Of a DNA stretch of 64,000 bases, positions 33,957-42,764 are shown in pieces. The notes below the pieces were generated by a model, which was given only the letters and a program-made list of their open reading frames with translations, did not search any database and was not told the DNA's origin. The DNA lies in assembly GCA_904373325.1 (NCBI GenBank), contig CAJFFP010000016.1, positions 56,310 through 120,309 on the forward strand. Direction: 5' to 3'. Position 1 is the stretch's first letter; the number at the start of each line of letters is the position of its first letter. The position numbers and the translations under genes are program-made. The DNA comes from Candidatus Gallimonas merdigallinarum. Lineage in GTDB: Bacteria > Bacillota > Clostridia > Christensenellales > Borkfalkiaceae.

Positions 33957-33987
33957 ATTATAGCCCTCCCCCCCCCGCGTTTGTCAA
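33957..33987 (-). promoter_or_regulatory. Poly-G spacer promoter, probable phase-variable switch
   Basis: On the minus strand a perfect TTGACA (33982-33987) and perfect TATAAT (33957-33962) are 19 bp apart. The spacer contains nine consecutive G (33968-33976), then A and GGG. Loss or gain of G by slippage would change spacing around the 17-bp optimum. Confidence 0.8.
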
Positions 33988-34025
33988 GTATTTTGCTGAA
34001 CATTTTTAAAAATTTTTTTTCATGA

Positions 34026-34062
34026 AAAGGCGCGGGCGCGGCGGCGCCGCGCCCGCGCCTTT
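34026..34062 (-). terminator. Terminator of the TrkA/KtrA gene
   Basis: Seventeen-base GC-rich perfect arms around a GGC loop lie after the stop, with TTTTCATG then A/T-rich sequence on the minus strand. Confidence 0.75.
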
Positions 34063-34078
34063 CGCAGTTGTTGCGATG

Positions 34079-34732
34079 TTATTTCTGTTTGTTGGTGAAC
34101 GCGAGAACGCGCTCGGTGTTGCCGAACACAAGGAGCTGATCGCCCTCGCGGAACACATAGTCGCCGCTGATCGAATAGATGATCTCGCCGCTGTTCTTGA
34201 TCGTGAGGATATTCATGCCGTAATTGACGCGCGGATTTACCTCGACGAGCGTCTTTTTCAGCCACTTTTTGGGAAGCTCGATTTCAAAGATCGCGTAATC
34301 CGCGTCGAGATCCACAAAGTTGATGACGTTGTCCGAATTGAGACGCACGGCAAGTTTTTCCGCAATATCCATATCGGGATAGATGACCTCGTCCGCGCCG
34401 ACGCGCATGAGGAATTTGCGCTGGATCGCCGTCGTTGCGCGGGAGACGATGCGCCTCGCCCCGCAGTCTTTGAGGTTGGACGTGATTTCCAGCGAGGCCT
34501 GAAAGTCCTCGCCGATCGCGACGACGCAGGCGTCGAAAGACGGAATGTCCATCGTTTCGAGGTTATCGAGGCTCATGCAGTCCGCGATGAGCGCGTTGGT
34601 GTACCGCGGCGCGAGTTTATTGACGATGTCCTCGTTCTTATCGACGATCATGACCTCGTCGCCCATTTCCAGAAGCTGGTCGCCCAGCGTTCTGCCGAAT
34701 TTGCCCATACCGATGAGAAGTACCGAAATCAT
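34079..34732 (-). CDS. ktrA: Potassium uptake regulatory subunit, TrkA/KtrA type
   Basis: This is a cytosolic gating ring subunit. At 217 residues it has one RCK_N Rossmann domain (ISVLLIGMGKFGRTLGDQLL and EVMIVDKNEDIVN) and one RCK_C domain (about residues 135-217), the Ktr-type single-repeat form. It works with the membrane channel encoded upstream (35290-36642). RCK_C domains of this family can bind c-di-AMP, and the window also encodes CdaA and a PgpH-like hydrolase. AAGGAG lies six bases before the ATG. A repeat-filled 557-bp gap separates it from its partner gene. Confidence 0.9.
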   Translation of the reverse strand: MISVLLIGMGKFGRTLGDQLLEMGDEVMIVDKNEDIVNKLAPRYTNALIADCMSLDNLETMDIPSFDACVVAIGEDFQASLEITSNLKDCGARRIVSRATTAIQRKFLMRVGADEVIYPDMDIAEKLAVRLNSDNVINFVDLDADYAIFEIELPKKWLKKTLVEVNPRVNYGMNILTIKNSGEIIYSISGDYVFREGDQLLVFGNTERVLAFTNKQK

Positions 34733-34769
34733 AGAAAACTCCTTCTATATATTCACAGATCTCTTTATA

Positions 34770-34809
34770 TTCACACTTTTTCTTTCGAACTGACGAAAAA
34801 AACTCGTGA
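34770..34809 (+). repeat. Diverged inverted copy of the trkH/helicase terminator repeat
   Basis: The sequence from TTCACACTTTTT to ACTCGTGA resembles the reverse complement of the 43-bp repeats at 35244-35286 and 36917-36959, with several changes and a two-base gap in the second arm. It lies upstream of the ktrA start in a region otherwise without genes. Confidence 0.5.
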
Positions 34810-34827
34810 TTTTAAGAGACAACCCTT

Positions 34828-34980
34828 CCGTCGCAGCTCCGCTGCGCCACCCTCTCTTACACAGGGAGGGCGAGAACTCCCACTGTCACGGCTTTGCCGC
34901 GACACCTCCCTCAAAGAGGGAGGCAAGAACTCCCACCGTCGCGGCTTTGCCGCGCCACCTCCCTCAGTGAGGGAGGCAAG
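34828..34980 (+). repeat. Three tandem GC-rich repeat units
   Basis: Two adjacent 53-bp units (34875-34927 and 34928-34980) are nearly identical, and a third, more diverged unit (34828-34874) precedes them. Each holds two small inverted repeats, a GCGGC-TTT-GCCGC type hairpin and CCTCCCTCA-GTGAGGGAGG. They resemble dispersed extragenic palindromic repeats of gut Firmicutes. Nothing in the remaining 557-bp gap (34733-35289) looks coding. Confidence 0.8.
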
Positions 34981-35243
34981 CTGATTTTGCGCCCGCGCCC
35001 CACATTTGCGCATACCTGCGCTCGTCGCGACAAGGCGCATTTTGTGGTCATTCGGCTAAGCCGAACGCCGCACTTTTTACGCCTGTCGCTCCTCTTCACG
35101 AAAATCTTTTCTGCAAAAATATTTTCGTGATTGCTGCGGTACATTTTTCAAAGCGTGAATGCGGCGTTGCTGTTATGTTGCCATGAACGCCGCCGAGGAA
35201 AACCGCGCACAAAGCGTATGCGACTGCGGGGTTTTCCTTAAAC

Positions 35244-35286
35244 TCACGACTTTTTTCCGCGTCAGTTCGCGGAAAAAAGTGTGAAC
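35244..35286 (-). terminator. 43-bp repeated terminator, copy at ktrB
   Basis: On the minus strand it reads CACTTTTTTCCGCG, loop, CGCGGAAAAAAGTCGTGA. It begins four bases after the ktrB stop. It is identical to 36917-36959 except for one base. Confidence 0.8.
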
Positions 35287-35289
35287 CCC

Positions 35290-36642
35290 TCACCCGATAA
35301 ATACGTTGTCCACGGGTCTGCGCACCGCCGCCTCGCTCTTTTTGGCGCGTTTGAGCGCAAGAGCAAACGTGATGACGCCGACGCGCCCGAGGTACATGAG
35401 AAGCGTTAAGATCAGCTTGGACGCGATCCCGAGCGTGGGTGTGAGCGCCATGCTCAGCCCCACCGTACCGAGCGCCGAGACGACCTCGAACATGACCGCG
35501 CTGAACGAAGCGACCTCGTCCGGCTCGATGGTGTTGATGATGAGCGTAGCTGCCATCACCAGCGAAAGATACGCCGCAAAAATTGCAAGCGCCTGCCCCA
35601 TGAGGGAGTGATCGATACGCCGCCTTCCGATGGTAATATCCTTCTTTCCGCGCATGACCGCGACCATACCCACCATAATGACGGTGAACGTGCTCACCTT
35701 GATGCCGCCGCCCGTACTGCCCGAACACGCGCCGATGAACATGAGCATGATCATGAGCAGGCAGCCGCTGTTGGAGAGCGACTCGGGCGGGGTCGTAAAG
35801 TAGCCCGCCGTACGCGCCGTCGTCGCGTTGAAGAAGGAACAGAGCAGTTTTTCGCCGAAGTTGTAGTCCGCGTAGTACGGATTATTCCGCTCGAACAGCA
35901 GGAACAGGAAGGTGCCCGCAACGAGCAGGATCGCCGTTCCGACAAGCGCCATGCGCGTATAGAACTGGAACTTTTTCGGGTTACACTTGCAGTCGTAAAT
36001 ATCTCCCCAGACGAAGAACCCGAGTCCGCCCACGATGATCAGCCCGCAGATGACGAGGGAGACGAGCGGATCGGTCGCGTAATCCATGAGCGACTGCCCG
36101 TCCAGCCCGATGATATCGAATCCCGCGTTGCAGAATGCGGAAACGGCGTGATAGATGCCGTAATAGATGCCGATCGCGCCGAAATCGGGGATAAAGCGGA
36201 TCATGAGCAGCAGCGCGCCCACAAGCTCGATGACGAGCGTTCCGATGAGAATGCGGCGTACGAGCTTTTTCACATCCGTCACGCCGCTGCCGCCCACCGA
36301 CTGCACCATGGCGGTGCGGGCGTACAGTCCGATCCCCCTGCCCTTGATCGCCATGAAGATGAGGGTGACAAAGGTGGTGAACCCCAGCCCGCCCGTCTGA
36401 ATGAGACAGATGATGACGATCTGCCCGAACAGATTCCAATGCACGCCCGTGACGACGGGAGTGAGCCCCGTGACGCACGTCGCCGACGTTGCCGTAAAGA
36501 GCGCGTCCACAAAGTGCGTCCACTCCCCGCTCTGCGACGAAACGGGAAGGGTCAGCAGAAACGCGCCGAACAGAATGAGGATAAAATATCCCAACGCGAG
36601 AAAACGCCATACGCTCATTCTGCGCCTGACTTTGATTTTCAT
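35290..36642 (-). CDS. ktrB: Potassium uptake channel subunit, TrkH/KtrB type
   Basis: This 450-residue membrane protein of the SKT superfamily has four M1-P-M2 repeats. The selectivity-filter loops are visible as ATSATCVTGLTPV, SAFCNAGFDIIG, NATTARTAGYFTT and EVVSALGTVGLS, each with the key glycine. It pairs with the RCK subunit encoded downstream. The ATG at 36642 follows GAGAGGAATTC; an upstream frame extension has no ribosome site. It has its own promoter and repeat-type terminator, so ktrB and ktrA are likely separate transcripts. Confidence 0.93.
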   Translation of the reverse strand: MKIKVRRRMSVWRFLALGYFILILFGAFLLTLPVSSQSGEWTHFVDALFTATSATCVTGLTPVVTGVHWNLFGQIVIICLIQTGGLGFTTFVTLIFMAIKGRGIGLYARTAMVQSVGGSGVTDVKKLVRRILIGTLVIELVGALLLMIRFIPDFGAIGIYYGIYHAVSAFCNAGFDIIGLDGQSLMDYATDPLVSLVICGLIIVGGLGFFVWGDIYDCKCNPKKFQFYTRMALVGTAILLVAGTFLFLLFERNNPYYADYNFGEKLLCSFFNATTARTAGYFTTPPESLSNSGCLLMIMLMFIGACSGSTGGGIKVSTFTVIMVGMVAVMRGKKDITIGRRRIDHSLMGQALAIFAAYLSLVMAATLIINTIEPDEVASFSAVMFEVVSALGTVGLSMALTPTLGIASKLILTLLMYLGRVGVITFALALKRAKKSEAAVRRPVDNVFIG

Positions 36643-36676
36643 GAATTCCTCTCTTGCGGGCAAGCCCGACAGCACC

Positions 36677-36705
36677 ATGCTACCATATATGAATAAATAT
36701 GTCAA
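36677..36705 (-). promoter_or_regulatory. ktrB promoter
   Basis: TTGACA (36700-36705), 17-bp spacer and TAGCAT (36677-36682), start near 36670. The rest of the 317-bp gap up to the helicase stop holds two direct copies of AATTCGCGCGAAG, a large hairpin (36866-36913) and the 43-bp repeat; I see no gene. Confidence 0.7.
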
Positions 36706-36865
36706 CTGTTTGCACGATACCCGCCGCCCTCGCCTATCTGCTATCAATCACAGATACAAGGAAGGTTTCCTTCCGCAGTATGCCTCAATTTGCCGCTTAC
36801 GCGGCTTTCCCGAAAAGGTGAATTCGCGCGAAGTATTGTGGTTGTGCCCTTAAAATTCGCGCGAA

Positions 36866-36959
36866 GAGGAAAAACGAACGGTTGGCCTACGGCGTGTCCG
36901 TTGGTTTTTCCTCAGATCACGACTTTTTTCCGCGTCAGCTCGCGGAAAAAAGTGTGAAC
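36866..36959 (-). terminator. Double terminator of the giant helicase (includes 43-bp repeat)
   Basis: The 43-bp repeat (36917-36959) directly abuts the helicase stop codon. Beyond it lies a second hairpin with arms of the GAGGAAAAACGAACGG/CCGTTGGTTTTTCCTC type (36866-36913) around a GGCCTACGGC loop. A similar pair of elements follows ktrB. Confidence 0.75.
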
Positions 36960-39900
36960 TCACGCCAGCGAAATCCGGTCGGACACGGAGCGGACGAACA
37001 GCCCCTTCTCCTCGCCGTAAGCAATGCAGTCGCGCAGGAAGGATTGGAACCGCTCCCCCGCTTTCAGATCGGGGAACACGCCGACAAGAAGCGCGGTCAG
37101 TTCGTCCATGTAGAGCGCGACGCGCTCTTCCAGCGCCCCCTTGACGAGGGAGACGATCTCGTACACCGTGAAGTCGTCCTCATTCCTTCTGAGCGCGGGC
37201 GACGTTTCGGTGCGGAACTTCCCGATCATCAGCGACTTGGGATTTTTGTAGAAATAGTCCGTTCCCATGACGCGGTCGCGGCCTAGCGCGCAGCCGTCGA
37301 TGAGCGCGTCGAGACGGCTCTCCACCTTGGAACCGCTCTTCTGAATGCCGAACGACGCAAGCACGCGCTTTTTGAGGAAGGCGCGGGAGATGGGCTCTTC
37401 CGTCGCGACGATCTCTCTGATGCGCGCCATGATGGCGGCGTCGTTGTCGCCGCAGGTGACGAAGGCGGACACCTCGGACGCGGTGGGCTTGACCGATTTA
37501 TAGGGCTTTCCGTATTTGGAAATCCAGCTCCCCGCCTTGCCGTCCGCGCCCGTCAGGCGGTCGAGAACGTCTTTGATGCGCTTGATCTCGCGCTTGGGGT
37601 TGTTGTAGTAGTTGACGCAGTTGACGCGCACCACGTTCCAATTTGCGCGTTTGAGCGTCTGCACCTGCAAAATGTTGCGGTCTTTGACGGAGAATTTGTC
37701 CGTGCCGTCGCAGAGCACGCCCAAAAGGAAGCGGTGCTTGTTTTTGGGATCGACGACGGCGACGTCCACTTTGAAGTCGGACGCGCCCACGTCGTAACGG
37801 CACTCATACCCGCACGCTTCCAGCTCTTCGGCGATGAACTTGCCGATGCCCGCGCCGCCGCGCACGGAGGCGGAGGGCGCGGCGAGCGTCGTTCTGCCCT
37901 TTTCGGCAAATTCGAGGAAGGCTTTCAGCCCCGCAACGCCCTTGGAGGACGTCTTGGCGAGGTCGATCATCGCGGACGTCATCGTGGAGAACACGAGCAT
38001 CTCCTCGCGCGCACGGGAGACGGCGACATTCAGCCTTCGCCAGCCGCCCGCCTGATTGAGCGGTCCGAAGTTGAGGGAGACGCGCCCCGTGCTGTCCGGT
38101 CCGTAACAGACGGAGAAGAGAATGACGTCGCGCTCGTCGCCCTGCACGTTTTCGAGGTTCTTGATGAAGAGCGGCTCTTCGCGGTCGTACGCCGCGGCGT
38201 CCAGCTTGCGCGCGACGATCTCCTTATTCAGAAGACGTTCGATGTCGTCGCGCTGCGCGCTTGAAAAGGTGACCACGCCCATGCTCGACTTGGAAAGCAC
38301 GGGGTCGGAGAGCCTGCGCACGACTTCGCGCACGAGCGCCTCCGCCTCCTTGCGGTTGCGCTTGGTGAACCCGCGGTCGTACGTGCCGTCCACGAGGCAG
38401 AGCCTGACCTTGCTGTCCATCGCGTCGGGCGACGGGAAGGTACACAGGCGGTTATCGTAATACATACTGTTGGAGAACGCGATCAGGCTCTCGTGCTTGC
38501 TGCGGTAGTGCCATACGAGATGCCGCTCGGGCATTCCGAGGGCGAGGCAGTCGTCCAGAACGCTTTCCAGATCCTCGTTTTCCAGATTTTCCTCGTCGAC
38601 GTACGCCGTATGGAAGAACGCCGTGGGCGGGAGCTGTTTGGGGTCGCCGACGACGATCGCCGCCTTTGCGCGCGCGATCGAGCCGACCGCCTCCGCCGTG
38701 GACATCTGCGACGCCTCGTCGAAAATGACGAGATCGAACTGATCGGCGACGGGCTTCAAATACTGCGCCACCGTGATGGGGCTCATGAGCATACAGGGGC
38801 AGGCGACGGACATGAGCGTAGGCACTTCTCCGAACAGTCCGCGCAGCCCCGTGCCGCGCAGATTGCTCTTGGAGAGGCGGGTGAACGCGCTCAGTTCGAC
38901 GGAGAGGCTCCCCTCTCCCTCGGGATCGGGCAGGCGGGAGATGAGCAGCGCGCGGATATAGTCGCGCGTGAGCTTGCCGTACTCGTCCCACGAGAGACGG
39001 AACTTTTCGATGGTCTCTTCCAGCGTCCCCACCGTCATGCGCGAGAGCGCGGGATCGGCGGGAATGTTGATTTCGAGGAAGTTGCGGTAGACGTTCTTTT
39101 CAAAGCCCGCGAGCACGTTGTCCGTTTTCAGCCTGCCGCTTTCGAGCGCTTCGGAGACGAAGTTCAGCCCGAGTTCCGCAAGCCGCCGCGTCGTGGCGCG
39201 GTACATACACCAGTTGGGGAGCATATCGATGTTATCGATGAGCGCGCTCGCCTTGTTGGAGTAGTATTCGAGCACGTCCTCCTCGCGCAGTTTCTCGCGG
39301 TCGGCATTGGTGACGGAGAGGAAGCTGTCCTGCGCGCGGAAATACGCCTCCGCCGCCTTGATATACCCCTCCAACACGGGCGCGGTGTAACCGCTCGTCG
39401 CGCGGATACACATGCCGTTGAACGCGTCGGGGTTATAATCCATGAACACCACGGACGCCTGCGCGTGCAGATCGTAGAGATCGGCGAGGAAGTCCGTGCG
39501 CTTTTTCAGGACGATATGCCCGCCGCGGTCGCAGAAGTTTTTGGAGAGCGTCGTCGCGGTCTTGATGCGGTCGGCGGCGGCGTAGATCTCCACGAGCGTT
39601 TCGAGGAATTTGGCGACGTCCTGCTCCTCCACGTCCCGCAGCGCGGCTTTCGTCAGCTTTTTCACGACGGCGCGCGCCGTGCGGTTGAGCCGCCAGTCGC
39701 CGCCCGCCTCGCAGAATTTGGAAAGCTCGGCAAGCTCCTTTTCGTCCGGCTCGACGAGCGTTTTGAAGTGCTTGAAGTAATATTCGAGGCAGGCGTCGAA
39801 GCGGCGGTTCGCGTTGAAGAAGGTATAGAACTCCGCCTCGTCCGCGCCCTTGAAATACTTGTCGTACGCGTTGGAAGCGAGCTTCTGCGCGATCTCGGAC

Positions 39901-42572
39901 AGCACACGGATCTTGCGCATGGTGAGCATGGAGATCTTCTGGCGGTAGAACTCCAAAAAGAGCGCAAGGAAGGCTTTCAGGTGCTTGATCTCGGCGAGCA
40001 TGACCTCGCACGCGCAGAACACGCGGTCGCGGAGCACCTGCGAATATTCGGTGAGGTTGACGTTATCGAAGGGCGAGTTCCTGACTCCGCCGCACTCCTT
40101 GGCGGCGGCTGCCGCGGACAGGATCATGCGGCGGCACTCGAAGAGCTTGCTCTCGGTGAGGGTATCGTAGAAGGAACTTTCGATGTCCATCACGTCGGGC
40201 GCGGATTTGTTCTGCAAGTACAGCAGGATCGCCTGATAGACGGAAAGCCCCAGCCGCCGCTTCGCGTGCAGCGCCTTCATGGGCGCTTTCAGCTCCTCGC
40301 GCAGGGAGACAAGCTCCTTCGCGCGCTCCGAAAGGTCGGCGGGCGGCGTCTTGGCGAGCGCGAGCGTGCCCTCGATGCGGCGCAGCACGTCCGTTTTGTC
40401 CGTCTTGTTGGAGTGCAGTTCAAGGCAGAATTCGCCGATCCCGATATTGTCGAGACGCTTTTTGACGACGTCGAGCGCAGCCTTCTTTTCGGCGACGAAC
40501 AGCACGCGCCTGCCGCCAAAGAGCGCGTTGGCGATGATATTCGTGATCGTCTGGCTCTTGCCCGTTCCGGGCGGACCGTGCAGAACGAAGCTCGCGCCCA
40601 CGCCCGAAAGGGATACGGCGGAGTACTGCGAACTGTCGGAAGGGAGCGGGAGAAGGGTTGCGGCGGGGTCGCCGTCGTCCTCCTCGGCGGGCGCGGGGTA
40701 TTCCGGCTTCTCCATGCGGTTGTTGAGGAGCGCGGAAACGACGGCGTTTTTGGAGAGCGCGCCGAAATGGTTGCGGATATCGTTCCACATGAGGTAGCGC
40801 TGGAAAGAGAAGGCGGCGAGATAGACGTCGTTCACCACGTCCCAGCCCTTCATGTTGGCGATCTCGGCGCGCACCATGGCGAGGATCTCGGCGATTTTGA
40901 GCGCGGAAACGTCGCTGCCCAGCCCGCGCACGTCGATGTTGAATTCCTGTTTGAGATATTCGAGGAGCGTCGAGTTGACGAAATACCCCTCGTCCTGCGA
41001 GACGGAGACGGAGAAGTCCTCGTTCCCCTTGGCGCGCCCGATATTTGCGGGCGCGAGCACGAGGGGCGCGTAGCGTTCCGTCCCGTCAGCCGCGTATTTT
41101 AAAAATCCGAACGCGAGATAGAGCACCTTCGCGCCCGTCTCCTCGTCCGCTTCGCGGTTGCGGCGCATCAGGCGGGAGGCAAGCTCGGCGGTCGTGCGCG
41201 CGTCGTCGTAGGCGCGCAGGATCCCCTTCTGCTCTTCGAGCGCGATCAACTCGCGCCGCTGTTTGAGCGTCTCTCCGCCGAAGGGCGGCACGGTCTCGGG
41301 CGCGGCTGCGCCTTTGAGGCGCATATTCCCGCGGGCGGTGAGCGTATGATACAGCTCGTCCACGCCCGTCTCGTTCAGATGCAGGGCGTTTTTGCCCGTA
41401 AAGTTCAAAAGCGTATTCTTGGGCGTCAGGTCCAGAAGCCTGCGTTCCCACTGCTTGTTTTTGGGCTGTTTGCCCTCCAGACGGAGCTTGCGGAATACGG
41501 GAATGGGCGCGGGCGCGGCTTCGTCCGTCATCTCCTCTTCTTTCAAAAGCTCGTACCCTTTCAGCCCCTTTCCGCGCAGCGGGCAGGCGCGCACGCCGCC
41601 CATGCGGCAGCGGCGCACGTCCACGAATACCTCAAAACAGCCCGCTCTGAGCTTCTGGCGGAAATGCCCCTCGGAGGGCGTGAACGCCGCGTTGGAGGCG
41701 GAATACAAATCGTCCGCGTCGAAAAAGCTCAGATTGTTGATGCCCTCGGAGATATACTTGCCGACGATCTCGCCGTCGTCCGTCACGCTGTCGAGAAAAC
41801 AGCTCTCGTACAGCCACACGCCGACGCCGACGTGCTCTCTGCCGACCGCGAGGACAGGATTGAGATGCGCCGCTTCGAGGCACGCCGCGGCAAAGACGGC
41901 GAGTTCCAGCTCGGTCGCCGCGTGGTCCTTTAAAACCGACCCCTCGCGCGCGGCAGGCAGCGGCGCGGAAAGGTCGCACCCGCCCGCTTTTTCCACGGAA
42001 AAGCTCTTGATCGCGGCGTAGATCGCCGCGGCGATCTGGCGGACGTCGTTCTTATCCGTCCCCGCGTAGCCGTAGAACTCGGCGTTCGCCTTCCAGCGTC
42101 TGAGCCGCTTCCCCGCCTCGGCGAGCACGGCGGCGCAGTCCGCAAGGCGCGGGCGCACGAACGCGGAGAGCCGCTCCGCATTGCCTTCCAGCCCCTCCCA
42201 CCAATCGAAGGGAAGCGCGGTGATCTCCACGTTTTCGCGGCAGACTTCCTTGCCGTCCAGCTCCGCGCGTACCGTCACGGCGCAGACGGTCAGTTCGTTG
42301 TTCTCCGCAAGGAAGAGGGGCGAAAAAACGCCCTCCGCCGTCAGGGACACTGCGCTCTCGAAGGGGATTTCCGCCTGCGTCTCGTAATTGACGATCAGCC
42401 CGCTCCCGCTCTCGATGAACACGCGCAGCGTCGCCGTCTCCGCAGAGTCGTTCTTGACCTGTACGGAAACGGGCGTGGAAAGAAAATAGTCCGCGTATCC
42501 CGCGTATCTGGGAAACTGCGGCACGATGGAAAAATTCTTTTTGTCGGACGGCTTGATTTTTTTAACTGCCAT
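36960..42572 (-). CDS. Giant DUF4011 / SF1 helicase / Vsr-like nuclease / DUF3320 protein
   Basis: This is a 1870-residue protein. After a unique N-terminal region comes a DUF4011-type segment (about residues 390-660: RRLLDLTPKNTLLNFTGKNA). A split superfamily 1 helicase follows: Walker A GPPGTGKSQTITNIIANALF near 667, DLVIFDEASQMSTAEAV near 1284, VQGDERDVILFSVCYGPD near 1480, and LNVAVSRAREEMLVFST. A Vsr/DUF559-like PD-(D/E)XK fold follows near 1600-1660 (DVAVVDPKNKHRFLLGVLCD), then a DUF3320 segment near 1720-1780. Large helicases with this order occur in anti-phage defence loci, so defence is a fair inference; no partner genes are seen. ATG 42572 follows GGAG. Confidence 0.85.
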   Translation of the reverse strand: MAVKKIKPSDKKNFSIVPQFPRYAGYADYFLSTPVSVQVKNDSAETATLRVFIESGSGLIVNYETQAEIPFESAVSLTAEGVFSPLFLAENNELTVCAVTVRAELDGKEVCRENVEITALPFDWWEGLEGNAERLSAFVRPRLADCAAVLAEAGKRLRRWKANAEFYGYAGTDKNDVRQIAAAIYAAIKSFSVEKAGGCDLSAPLPAAREGSVLKDHAATELELAVFAAACLEAAHLNPVLAVGREHVGVGVWLYESCFLDSVTDDGEIVGKYISEGINNLSFFDADDLYSASNAAFTPSEGHFRQKLRAGCFEVFVDVRRCRMGGVRACPLRGKGLKGYELLKEEEMTDEAAPAPIPVFRKLRLEGKQPKNKQWERRLLDLTPKNTLLNFTGKNALHLNETGVDELYHTLTARGNMRLKGAAAPETVPPFGGETLKQRRELIALEEQKGILRAYDDARTTAELASRLMRRNREADEETGAKVLYLAFGFLKYAADGTERYAPLVLAPANIGRAKGNEDFSVSVSQDEGYFVNSTLLEYLKQEFNIDVRGLGSDVSALKIAEILAMVRAEIANMKGWDVVNDVYLAAFSFQRYLMWNDIRNHFGALSKNAVVSALLNNRMEKPEYPAPAEEDDGDPAATLLPLPSDSSQYSAVSLSGVGASFVLHGPPGTGKSQTITNIIANALFGGRRVLFVAEKKAALDVVKKRLDNIGIGEFCLELHSNKTDKTDVLRRIEGTLALAKTPPADLSERAKELVSLREELKAPMKALHAKRRLGLSVYQAILLYLQNKSAPDVMDIESSFYDTLTESKLFECRRMILSAAAAAKECGGVRNSPFDNVNLTEYSQVLRDRVFCACEVMLAEIKHLKAFLALFLEFYRQKISMLTMRKIRVLSEIAQKLASNAYDKYFKGADEAEFYTFFNANRRFDACLEYYFKHFKTLVEPDEKELAELSKFCEAGGDWRLNRTARAVVKKLTKAALRDVEEQDVAKFLETLVEIYAAADRIKTATTLSKNFCDRGGHIVLKKRTDFLADLYDLHAQASVVFMDYNPDAFNGMCIRATSGYTAPVLEGYIKAAEAYFRAQDSFLSVTNADREKLREEDVLEYYSNKASALIDNIDMLPNWCMYRATTRRLAELGLNFVSEALESGRLKTDNVLAGFEKNVYRNFLEINIPADPALSRMTVGTLEETIEKFRLSWDEYGKLTRDYIRALLISRLPDPEGEGSLSVELSAFTRLSKSNLRGTGLRGLFGEVPTLMSVACPCMLMSPITVAQYLKPVADQFDLVIFDEASQMSTAEAVGSIARAKAAIVVGDPKQLPPTAFFHTAYVDEENLENEDLESVLDDCLALGMPERHLVWHYRSKHESLIAFSNSMYYDNRLCTFPSPDAMDSKVRLCLVDGTYDRGFTKRNRKEAEALVREVVRRLSDPVLSKSSMGVVTFSSAQRDDIERLLNKEIVARKLDAAAYDREEPLFIKNLENVQGDERDVILFSVCYGPDSTGRVSLNFGPLNQAGGWRRLNVAVSRAREEMLVFSTMTSAMIDLAKTSSKGVAGLKAFLEFAEKGRTTLAAPSASVRGGAGIGKFIAEELEACGYECRYDVGASDFKVDVAVVDPKNKHRFLLGVLCDGTDKFSVKDRNILQVQTLKRANWNVVRVNCVNYYNNPKREIKRIKDVLDRLTGADGKAGSWISKYGKPYKSVKPTASEVSAFVTCGDNDAAIMARIREIVATEEPISRAFLKKRVLASFGIQKSGSKVESRLDALIDGCALGRDRVMGTDYFYKNPKSLMIGKFRTETSPALRRNEDDFTVYEIVSLVKGALEERVALYMDELTALLVGVFPDLKAGERFQSFLRDCIAYGEEKGLFVRSVSDRISLA

Positions 42573-42624
42573 AACACTCCATTCCGCGCATAGCGCACGC
42601 AGATTATTGCGATCTGTTTTCCTT

Positions 42625-42653
42625 ATTATACCATCTTTTCCGGCATATGGCAA
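42625..42653 (-). promoter_or_regulatory. Promoter of the giant helicase gene
   Basis: TTGCCA (42648-42653), 17-bp spacer and TATAAT (42625-42630), with a leader of about 45 bases. Confidence 0.65.
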
Positions 42654-42721
42654 CTATCGCGCCCAAAATCCCCGCGCAAAATATCGCGCGGGGTCTGCGG
42701 CGGAAACGGTCGTTTTTTCAG

Positions 42722-42751
42722 GAAAAGAGCCGCCCCGGGGCGGCTCTTTGC
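42722..42751 (-). terminator. Terminator of the tmk-to-yraN operon
   Basis: AAAGAGCCGCCCC/GGGGCGGCTCTTT (42724-42749) is a perfect inverted repeat following yraN, with TTTTCC on the minus strand. Confidence 0.75.
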
Positions 42752-42764
42752 GGATATTTTTGTT

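Noticed and set aside
34828-34980. Possible CRISPR array
   Set aside because: The units are directly adjacent without spacers, are 53 bp long and contain palindromes; there are no cas genes.
34780-35144. Several 70-100-codon frames in the ktrA-ktrB gap
   Set aside because: They run through tandem palindromic repeats, so the open frames follow from repeat periodicity, not from coding.
38493-41102. An 869-codon plus-strand open frame opposite the giant helicase
   Set aside because: Antisense to clear helicase motifs and lacking promoter, ribosome site and any recognisable domain.
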